Part shown: positions 7,959-14,347 of the stretch, in pieces
Numbering within the stretch: position 1 is the stretch's first letter
Layout: every line of letters starts with the position of its first letter
Origin: Prevotellaceae bacterium
Lineage (GTDB): Bacteria > Bacteroidota > Bacteroidia > Bacteroidales > UBA932
Reading direction: 5' to 3'
Assembly (NCBI GenBank): GCA_031266015.1
Contig: JAISBU010000069.1
Coordinates: 1 to 41,517 of the forward strand
DNA: 41,517 nucleotides
Notes under the pieces: model-generated
Seen by the model: only the letters and a program-made list of their open reading frames with translations
Told to the model about the DNA's origin: nothing
Database searches by the model: none
Made by a program: the position numbers and the translations under genes

Positions 7959-9992
7959 ATGAATGAAGATTCGTTGAGCAAAATTGTACGCTTTGTTTTG
8001 GGTACAAGTATTATTGTACTATTTACGCATATTTATTGGTATTGCCACTTGAGCTTTGCTAGTATAGGATTTACAACAGAAGTAGGCGATAATTTTTTGA
8101 GAAATTTTGACAGTACATCGGGCTTGTTTAATAACATTTGGAACAGCAAATTTGTCTGTGTGCTGCTGCTGCTGCTGTTTTGTTTCGGCACAAAAGGAAA
8201 GCCAGATAAAGAAATTAAAGTAGCAAGCATTATCAGCTACGCTTTTATTGGCATAATACTTTTTTTTGGAAATTCCGTGCTGCTTACAGCCCAGATGCAA
8301 ACAACTACAAAAGCATTGCTGTATTGCAGCTCGTTAGTAGCAGGATACATTTTTTTGCTTTCCGCATTTATCTTAACTTCACGGCTGCTGAATAAAAATC
8401 TCATGAAAGACCGCTTTAATGTAGAGAATGAAAGTTTTATGCAAGAAACGCGGTGGATTTCCAACGCCAAATCGAATATTCCTACCATTCATTTACCGAC
8501 GAAGTTCTACTACAAAGGTAAGTGGAACAAAGGCTGGATTAACGTTGTAAACCCTCATCGCGCAACGTCCGTTTTGGGAACGCCCGGCAGCGGGAAGTCA
8601 TACGCGGTGATTAACAGCTACATCAAGCAGCTGATAGAGCAAGGTAACGCGCTGTACGTTTACGACTACAAGTTTCCTGCGCTGACAGAAATAACGTTTA
8701 ACCACTATCGCATGTATCCACACGGGTACAAGCAGAACAAGCCCAAAGTATATATTCTCAATTTTGATGATCCGCGCAAAAGCCACCGCTGCAACCCGCT
8801 CAATCCAAAATTTTTAACGGATATTGCCGATGCAAACGAGAGTTCATTCGTAATAATGATGAACCTCAATAAAACATGGATTCAAAAGCAGGGCGACTTC
8901 TTTGTTGGGTCTGCAATTACGCTGTTTACCGCCATTATATGGTTTCTACGAAGCTACAAGAGCGGAAAATACTGTACGTTCCCTCACGCTGTGGAGCTGG
9001 TAAACCAGCCATACGTAGAATGGTTTCCGGTTCTAATGTCATACCCTGACTTGGATGCATTTATGACCAACTTTGTGAACTCATTTGAAAACGGCGCGAT
9101 GGAGCAGCTACAGGGGCAGGTAGCCTCTGTGCAAATTGCAGTGTCAATGCTTGTGTCGCCTCGCGTATATTGGACAATGTCGGGAAACGACTTTTCCTTT
9201 GACATCAACAACCCCGACGAACCAAAGATACTGTGCGTAGGCAATAACCCCGAGCGCGAAAGCGTTTACGCGGCGGCGCTTGGCCTTGTCAACGCACGTA
9301 TAGTGCAGCTGACCAACAAGCAAGACAAGATGCCCTGCGGCATTATCATTGACGAATTGCCCACCATGTACTTTCGTAAAATAGATAATCTTATAAATAC
9401 AGCCCGCAGCAACAAGATAGCAATTTGCCTTGGCTTTCAGGACAATAGCCAGCTTAAACGCGATTATGGAGATAAAGAGTATGAAGTTATTGTTGGCACT
9501 ATAGGTAATCTGTTCTCCGGACAGGTACTTGGCAACACCGCTAAGAACCTGCAGGAACGCTACGGTAAGGTATTGCAGGAGCGCCAGAGCATAAGCATAA
9601 ATCGTAATGATACCTCGACATCGTATAGCACCCAGACGGACTTCCTCATCCCTTCCGGTAAAATTTCCAACCTGCGCCAGGGTACATTTGTTGGCAACGT
9701 AGTGGAAGATTTGAAGATGGTTGACAAGCATGAGAAACCGATTGAGGGGATGGTTCAAAATATTTTTCACGCTAAAATTATCGTTGACCACAAAAAAGTG
9801 CAAGCCGATGAAAAACAGTATCAAAAACTGCCTATAATCACTGATTTTACACGTGATGGGGAGGATTGTATGGAAAATATTATTCAAGAGAATTTTCAAA
9901 AGATTAAAGCCGATGTTAAGCAAATAATAGTAGATGAGCTTGAGCGTATTGAGGCTGACCCAGACTTGCAATATTTGCTGCACAAGAAATAA
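7959..9992 (+). CDS. mobC: VirD4/TraG-family type IV coupling protein (MobC/YWFCY type)
   Basis: This inner-membrane ATPase links the relaxosome to a type IV mating channel. It has 677 residues. The N-terminal region holds four hydrophobic segments (about 9-31, 64-78, 89-111, 119-142), and YWYCH at 26-30 matches the YWFCY signature of the Bacteroidota subfamily with substitutions. Walker A is GTPGSGKS at 207-214 and Walker B is GIIIDELPT at 461-469. It is the intact counterpart of the short copy at 4809-6275. No mating-pore genes are seen nearby, so DNA transfer would depend on pore proteins encoded elsewhere. A strong terminator follows. Confidence 0.92.
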   Translation: MNEDSLSKIVRFVLGTSIIVLFTHIYWYCHLSFASIGFTTEVGDNFLRNFDSTSGLFNNIWNSKFVCVLLLLLFCFGTKGKPDKEIKVASIISYAFIGIILFFGNSVLLTAQMQTTTKALLYCSSLVAGYIFLLSAFILTSRLLNKNLMKDRFNVENESFMQETRWISNAKSNIPTIHLPTKFYYKGKWNKGWINVVNPHRATSVLGTPGSGKSYAVINSYIKQLIEQGNALYVYDYKFPALTEITFNHYRMYPHGYKQNKPKVYILNFDDPRKSHRCNPLNPKFLTDIADANESSFVIMMNLNKTWIQKQGDFFVGSAITLFTAIIWFLRSYKSGKYCTFPHAVELVNQPYVEWFPVLMSYPDLDAFMTNFVNSFENGAMEQLQGQVASVQIAVSMLVSPRVYWTMSGNDFSFDINNPDEPKILCVGNNPERESVYAAALGLVNARIVQLTNKQDKMPCGIIIDELPTMYFRKIDNLINTARSNKIAICLGFQDNSQLKRDYGDKEYEVIVGTIGNLFSGQVLGNTAKNLQERYGKVLQERQSISINRNDTSTSYSTQTDFLIPSGKISNLRQGTFVGNVVEDLKMVDKHEKPIEGMVQNIFHAKIIVDHKKVQADEKQYQKLPIITDFTRDGEDCMENIIQENFQKIKADVKQIIVDELERIEADPDLQYLLHKK

Positions 9993-10026
9993 ATTATATA
10001 CCAAATACAGCTCACTACAAGTTTCT

Positions 10027-10084
10027 GCGTATTAATATATAAACTACTAATAATTAGTATGTTATATATTAATACGCTTTTTTT
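10027..10084 (+). terminator. Intrinsic terminator after the coupling-protein gene
   Basis: GCGTATTAATATATAA and its complement before 10077 form a long stem, followed by seven T residues at 10078-10084. It ends the relaxase and coupling-protein unit 35 bases after the stop codon. Confidence 0.85.
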
Positions 10085-10131
10085 ATGGTAAAATAATAGA
10101 CAATATTATTAATAATATAAATAATATAATA

Positions 10132-10139
10132 TATATTTG
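10132..10139 (+). promoter_or_regulatory. Candidate -7 box (TATATTTG)
   Basis: TATATTTG fits the Bacteroidota -7 consensus TAnnTTTG, 33 bases before the ATG at 10172 and directly after a terminator. No clear -33 TTTG is seen in the very AT-rich upstream DNA. Confidence 0.5.
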
Positions 10140-10171
10140 TATGTTGTTTTTATATTTTATGAACAAAAAAA

Positions 10172-11503
10172 ATGCACACAACTATGGTAGCACAGACACA
10201 AAAAAATGAACAGAAAGAAAAAAAGGCTTCAAAAAAGCAGATAGAAAACACGAATATAGCAGGTATCGGTATAGATGCAAGAAAAAGTTTGCTGGAAAAT
10301 TTTTATCAGAATTTTATGCGCCAATACAAGTCTAAGCCGTGGATAACGGCGGAGGATTTGTCAAAGTTACTGCCTGACCTAGAGCGTTACAATATTAGCG
10401 TGGAGCAGCTCTACGAAGAAAAGTTATTAGACCAACTCGTTTGCGGAAGAATTTTGAATAAAATGATACCCATTGTGGTACAAGTGAATGGGCAGGACGT
10501 AGAGACAGAAGGAAAAATACGGCTTTGCAAAAATGCGCAAGGCGAAACTGAAGTAAGAGTGTTTGCCAAACAGCATGAACCCAACTTAAAAGAATATTTT
10601 GGGCATCAGTTTACCGAAAAGCAGGTAGAAAACATCCGGAAAACAGGTACGCCGGGCGAAGTGATAGAGGTACAGTACCCCAACACCGAAGGCAAAGTAC
10701 CTGTGCTGCTGAAGTTGGACAAAGATACCAATATCTTTCATGCACAGCAGGTAAGTAATATTTGTATTCAGAATAGTTTTTTCAATGCTACCCTTACCGA
10801 TGACCAAAAAAAGCAGCTGATAGCGGGAAAAGTGGTAAAAGTGAAAAACATGATCTCAAAAAAGACCGGAAAGCCATTTTACGGGAACGTACAGTACGAC
10901 CCACAGAATAAGGCGCTGGAGCTGATTTTCACAGAGCAGCAAAAACAAGAGCAGTTTCCTCTGAAATCCATTGGTGGAAAAGCGCTGACAGAGCAGCAGC
11001 AGCAAGATTTTGCGACAGGGAAAACCATTTTTGTAACGAATTTGATGAGTAAAGACGGTAAAGCCTACCATACCTACGTAACGAAGGATCTGGCAACGCA
11101 AAAATGGAGTTACGTGAACATCGCTGCTAACGCAAAGCAATCACCACGATACCAACCCTATAAAGAATTAACAGAGGAACACTTACAAAAAAATCCGTTT
11201 TCAACGCAGCAGCAAAGCGACCTTGATGCAGGACGAATAGTAATGATCAATGGGCTGGTCGACAAGGCCGGACAACCATTTACAGCTCACGTCATCAAAA
11301 CTGGAGAGGCGTTGGATTATGCGTTTCAGCAGCAAAATCAAGCTGTTCCAACTACAAAGCATAAAACCCAGGTCGCCGCCAACAACGACGGGCATAAACC
11401 TAAGGCGCTCGAAAATGTGAAAGGTCCAGTAGAGCAGAAGCAACCCAATACGCCAACTGTTAAACAAAATGAAAAAAGTCATCATAAAAAAAGTCGTCAT
11501 TGA
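10172..11503 (+). CDS. DUF4099/DUF3945 repeat protein of a mobile element
   Basis: This 443-residue protein has unknown function but recognisable architecture. A DUF4099-like domain lies at about 55-145 (WITAEDLSKLLPDLERYNI then IRLCKNAQGETEVRVF). It is followed by about four DUF3945-like units, each with a short helix (LTDDQKKQLIAGK, LTEQQQQDFATGK, STQQQSDLDAGR) and a strand pair ending in a basic or aromatic motif. The C-terminus is disordered and ends in a His/Lys-rich tail. The protein is soluble and basic. It lies in its own transcription unit with the next gene. The start may be the ATG at 10172 or the one at 10184. Members of this family sit in Bacteroidota plasmids and ICEs near topB; no activity is established. 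Confidence 0.8.
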   Translation: MHTTMVAQTQKNEQKEKKASKKQIENTNIAGIGIDARKSLLENFYQNFMRQYKSKPWITAEDLSKLLPDLERYNISVEQLYEEKLLDQLVCGRILNKMIPIVVQVNGQDVETEGKIRLCKNAQGETEVRVFAKQHEPNLKEYFGHQFTEKQVENIRKTGTPGEVIEVQYPNTEGKVPVLLKLDKDTNIFHAQQVSNICIQNSFFNATLTDDQKKQLIAGKVVKVKNMISKKTGKPFYGNVQYDPQNKALELIFTEQQKQEQFPLKSIGGKALTEQQQQDFATGKTIFVTNLMSKDGKAYHTYVTKDLATQKWSYVNIAANAKQSPRYQPYKELTEEHLQKNPFSTQQQSDLDAGRIVMINGLVDKAGQPFTAHVIKTGEALDYAFQQQNQAVPTTKHKTQVAANNDGHKPKALENVKGPVEQKQPNTPTVKQNEKSHHKKSRH

Positions 11504-11556
11504 AGAACAATACAAAAGGTACAAAACTAAAATAAAACAACAAAAACATTAAAATC

Positions 11557-13059
11557 ATGAGTGAAAAAAATTACGTAGGTACATCCTACAAAGTCGAAAA
11601 CGAAAAAGGGACGTTTTATCAATTTGCTGTAAAGCGCGAAGAAATCGAAAAACTGCAAGGCGTAGGCAAGCGCAACGAAATTACCCTTGCCATTGAGCCA
11701 AAGCGTGAGATAAAAAAAGAAAAAGCTCCCACGCACAACGTATATTTTGGCGTTGGCGACAGTGCGCACAAAAATCGCGAGGTGCAGCTGTTGCTCTCTA
11801 AGGATGCGCTGCTGGCCGCACCTGTTGACGAGTATAGCAACATAAGGTTATTTGCCGCTTCACGCAGTAAAGACAAAATGAGCGTAGACTTGTCCAACTT
11901 TTCGGTCATGCTGGACAGCAAAGATGAAAATGACAAGTATGTATACGTTGGGCGCGGATACGATGCGTCCACCAAATTTGGCGAAACACGCGTTGTTGGT
12001 GTTGCCTACAAGCAGGAATTCGGTAACGAAGGCGAGAACGGAAAATCTTACAACTTGAACTTATACACTGATAAAGTTCAGAAGCTGGACACTAACGAGT
12101 ACGGGGATGCGATGCTGAATATTGTTCCTTACAACGCTCCTGTTTCGAACCCCGACGGCTCTGTAGAGGATAAAGTTCGCTACTTCGTCACAGAAGCCAA
12201 CATGCAACGCGCAAGCAAGCATGAGGCTACGGTGGAGGTTCCAGAAACCAACGTTCAACGCGTAAGTAAGTATGAGGCTACAGTGAACATTCGCGTTCAT
12301 CTCGCAAATACTGAAAAAGTGCACGATGCCGAGGGTAATCCTAAGCAGCTATTTACGCTGTTTGATTGCAACATACATACTGTTGGCGACAACAACATGT
12401 ATAAGCTGATTGTACGCGATAAAAACCCCGAGAAAATTGGTAAGGATTGCGCCGACCTCGTTATTTTGGAGGACAAATATACTCCGGAGATGAAGTTTAT
12501 GTCTCCGGAAGAAGTCAAAGCAGCCAAAGATGCCATTGAAACAATCTACGTCGGCAAGGGGTGGACAAACGATCCTGCAAAAATTAAGTTGAGCGCCGCA
12601 GACCTCACACAAGAGGGGTTAAGCAAGGCGATTGAAAACAACCACATGGTAAAAGTAATTGCCATCGTAAAGAATTCTCCCGAGTTGGTAGAAAAAAACC
12701 ATGTAGAGCAGGCACAAACCAAATCGGAGGGCTTGGCAAAGTGGGTAGTAAACACCTACAACAGCAAGCAGGCACCACCCCAACAATATGCCAACGTCAA
12801 ATTTACCGATGAGCAGCTTGCCACCCTGCAAGGCGGAGGGTCTGTAAAAGCAGAAGGGTTGGAATTCAAAAAAGGGGAGAATGTCGGCGCAAAGGTTGAC
12901 AGGTGGATTACGTGGGACAACAAAACCGGCAAGTGCCGCTCCTACGCAATGGAGCCCAAACCAAAGCTGGAAGCAGAGCAGCCGGACACAGCGCAAAAAC
13001 AGCAAAAACAAGCTCCAAAGCCCAAAGCAAAAGCAAAAGGGATAAAAGCAACAAGCTAG
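11557..13059 (+). CDS. Unknown 500-residue mobile-element protein
   Basis: I do not recognise the N-terminal 400 residues, which are soluble, charged and free of obvious motifs. Residues about 409-466 (FTDEQLATLQGGGSVKAEG, then a WITWDNKTGKC strand) resemble a DUF3945-like unit, linking it to the preceding gene. Residues 213-246 are a tandem duplication of 17 residues (unit EANMQRASKHEATVEVP and a diverged copy). The tail is Lys/Gln/Pro-rich and ends where a remnant of another gene begins in a different frame. It lies 53 bases after the DUF4099/DUF3945 gene and is probably co-transcribed. Confidence 0.65.
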   Translation: MSEKNYVGTSYKVENEKGTFYQFAVKREEIEKLQGVGKRNEITLAIEPKREIKKEKAPTHNVYFGVGDSAHKNREVQLLLSKDALLAAPVDEYSNIRLFAASRSKDKMSVDLSNFSVMLDSKDENDKYVYVGRGYDASTKFGETRVVGVAYKQEFGNEGENGKSYNLNLYTDKVQKLDTNEYGDAMLNIVPYNAPVSNPDGSVEDKVRYFVTEANMQRASKHEATVEVPETNVQRVSKYEATVNIRVHLANTEKVHDAEGNPKQLFTLFDCNIHTVGDNNMYKLIVRDKNPEKIGKDCADLVILEDKYTPEMKFMSPEEVKAAKDAIETIYVGKGWTNDPAKIKLSAADLTQEGLSKAIENNHMVKVIAIVKNSPELVEKNHVEQAQTKSEGLAKWVVNTYNSKQAPPQQYANVKFTDEQLATLQGGGSVKAEGLEFKKGENVGAKVDRWITWDNKTGKCRSYAMEPKPKLEAEQPDTAQKQQKQAPKPKAKAKGIKATS

Positions 13060-13064
13060 GCTGC

Positions 13065-13421
13065 CGCAGCATCGACGAGGGTAGCGTTGATGAAGCCAGC
13101 GGGATGAACTTTGCAGAGTACGTGGCAATACTCTCCGGCGACAATCACCTGCTGGAGAAAGCCAAGCTGGAGAAAAAGGTTGCCGGGCTGGAGAGCGAGC
13201 GCACCGGCTTCTACAACGACCGCTACAGCAATGGCCAGAAGCTGGCAAAAATCAATGAAGATGTGGCCAGCAACGATGCCGTCATTGCTCGGCTAAAGAG
13301 CGATTTAAAGGTTTTCCGAGCGCTGCAGGAGCAGCTTCCGAATGAGCTGCCGCAACTCAAAGGCGCCAATAGAAAAGCCGGCTGCAATGAATGTACACAT
13401 ATGCCCCCACTGCGGAGGTGA
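13065..13421 (+). pseudogene. 3' remnant of a large mobile-element helicase/methylase gene
   Basis: A frame different from that of the preceding gene encodes SIDEGSVDEASGMNFAEYVA, then ILSGDNHLLEKAKLEKKV and a coiled-coil tail, to a TGA at 13419-13421. From memory this matches the C-terminal end of the about 2000-residue SNF2-helicase/N6-methylase-type proteins of Bacteroidota conjugative elements. Only about 115 codons remain and no helicase or methylase motifs are present. The junction lies at about 13,040-13,065, in the Lys-rich tail of the upstream gene. A short product could start at the ATG at 13104. Identification rests on recalled family sequence, not on a search. Confidence 0.55.
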
Positions 13422-13530
13422 GGTGTACGCAAAAGTAAGTATCGTTAAGTATTTTAGAAAAAATGAAGAAAAAATTCACTACCGTTGCCGAAGTTGCGCA
13501 AGAGATAGGGGTAAATCACCTTGCCCTTAG
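13387..13530 (+). CDS. Possible small zinc-ribbon protein overlapping two other frames
   Basis: An ATG at 13387 opens a 47-codon frame beginning MNVHICPHCGGEVYAK and later containing YRCRSCARDRG. The spacing of the two CxxC pairs (residues 6-9 and 34-37) suits a small zinc ribbon. It overlaps the end of the helicase remnant and the first 68 bases of the DUF1896 gene in a third frame, so one of these readings may be accidental. The first half, before 13463, has no competing good gene after 13421. Confidence 0.35.
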   Translation: MNVHICPHCGGEVYAKVSIVKYFRKNEEKIHYRCRSCARDRGKSPCP

Positions 13531-13942
13531 GTTATTAGATTACCTTGATCAGTACCATCCTGATTTGGCCTTGGATTATGACTTTATCATGGAGCGGGCT
13601 GACTATGCCGCCGAGGTTCGCGACAAGCTGGAGCGAAGCGGCGACCCCCACGGGGCAAGCGAGGAGTGCAACCGTATGCTGATGGCCGACCTTGAGTTCT
13701 CCGAGCACGAGATTATTTTTGACATTATCGACAGCTACTACTCCGAGCTGGAGAGTGGGAAAGGATACCGTTGGGTGAGAGAAATTGCCGTAGAGCTGCG
13801 GCCGCAGCTGAAAAGCATATTCCAACAATACCCTACGGACAACCCCGAGTTCACGGCAGAGGTAGCGTATGACCAAATGGTAAAAAAGCTGAAAAAGAAA
13901 ATAAAGAAGCTGCTGCAAAAAAGAGATGAGCTGCCGTTCTAA
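13463..13942 (+). CDS. DUF1896-family protein
   Basis: This 159-residue soluble protein fits the Bacteroidota DUF1896 family: LALRLLDYLDQYHPDLALD, then FIMERADYAAEVRDKLERSG and LEFSEHEIIFDIIDSYYSELE follow the family's pattern. The function is unknown; the family is found beside the large helicase/methylase genes of conjugative elements, which agrees with the remnant immediately upstream. The C-terminal 35 residues are rich in lysine. The first 10 codons are repeated, followed by a stop, at 14039-14074. Confidence 0.75.
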   Translation: MKKKFTTVAEVAQEIGVNHLALRLLDYLDQYHPDLALDYDFIMERADYAAEVRDKLERSGDPHGASEECNRMLMADLEFSEHEIIFDIIDSYYSELESGKGYRWVREIAVELRPQLKSIFQQYPTDNPEFTAEVAYDQMVKKLKKKIKKLLQKRDELPF

Positions 13943-13954
13943 AGGAACTTAACT

Positions 13955-14040
13955 ATACTTTTCCAGCCCCGCTACGATAAACTTTTTTTTGCGCATCAGA
14001 AAAATGCCTCGGTTTAAGGTTGAAGGGGCGGAAAAAGTAT
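13955..14040. repeat. Imperfect 16-bp inverted repeat with a 54-base loop
   Basis: Positions 13955-13970 and 14025-14040 are complementary at 14 of 16 positions. The right arm ends on the AT of the ATG of the duplicated fragment. This may mark a recombination end of the element. Confidence 0.55.
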
Positions 14041-14074
14041 GAAAAAGAAAAAATTTACTACCGTTGCCGAATAG
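14039..14074 (+). pseudogene. Duplicated start of the DUF1896 gene (MKKKKFTTVAE, stop)
   Basis: Eleven codons nearly copy the start of the gene at 13463 (MKKKFTTVAE there), after which a TAG follows. The DNA match covers about 23 bases (13469-13491 versus 14049-14071) with one difference. It is either a relic of tandem duplication or half of a junction repeat near the right edge of the mobile element. Confidence 0.7.
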
Positions 14075-14093
14075 GAAATTATTCATACCTTTG
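14064..14093 (+). promoter_or_regulatory. Promoter candidate for the tRNA-like gene / tex region
   Basis: TTG at 14064-14066 and TACCTTTG at 14086-14093 are separated by 19 bases and fit the Bacteroidota -33/-7 pattern. Transcription would start near 14,100, about 95 bases before the tRNA-like sequence. The -33 element lies inside the duplicated DUF1896 fragment. Confidence 0.55.
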
Positions 14094-14195
14094 CCTCTCG
14101 GAAACACAGCCTGATCAATTTTAGTGGACTATGTTGCATAAATGTTGTATAAATGATACTTTTTATTTTTCAATAATTCTTTGCAAGGCTTTACT

Positions 14196-14272
14196 AATCT
14201 TGTAGCTCAGCTGGTTAGAGCATCAGATTGTGGTTCTTCTGAGGGTCGTGGGTTCGAACCCCATCTTCCACC
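14196..14272 (+). tRNA. tRNA-His(GTG)-like gene, structurally defective
   Basis: The D arm (GCTC...GAGC), the GTG anticodon context (CAGATTGTGGTTC) and a good T arm (GTGGG TTCGAAC CCCAT) identify a histidine tRNA. Two defects are visible. The 3' acceptor half CTTCCAC needs a 5' partner GTGGAAG, but the seven bases before T8 read AATCTTG and pair at only one position. The anticodon stem TCAGA/TCTGA encloses ten bases instead of seven, as if TCT had been duplicated. The CCA end is not encoded. It is followed by a terminator, so it was once a proper transcription unit. It is probably a pseudo-tRNA cut at its 5' side; an intact tRNA-His would have to exist elsewhere. Confidence 0.65.
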
Positions 14273-14281
14273 CAAGTGTGT

Positions 14282-14323
14282 AGCAAAGCCCTGTAAATAA
14301 ATAATTTACGGGGCTTTTTGCTG
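14282..14323 (+). terminator. Intrinsic terminator after the tRNA-His-like gene
   Basis: AGCAAAGCCCTGTAAAT and ATTTACGGGGCTTTTTGCT form a long stem around an AAATA loop, ending in a T-rich arm. It lies between the tRNA-like sequence and tex. Confidence 0.85.
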
Positions 14324-14347
14324 TAATGTCATGCTAATTCCGCATCT

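Noticed and set aside
12903-13064. Start of a longer 172-codon frame reading back into the 500-residue protein gene
   Set aside because: The first about 55 codons are the shadow of the Lys/Gln-rich tail of the upstream gene in another frame. Only the part after about 13,065 looks like a real protein.
14196-14272. tRNA-His as the integration site of the mobile element
   Set aside because: Integrases usually use the 3' half of tRNA genes and rebuild it; here the element lies on the 5' side and no repeat of the tRNA end is seen at the left of the window. A break is possible, but an att site is not supported.
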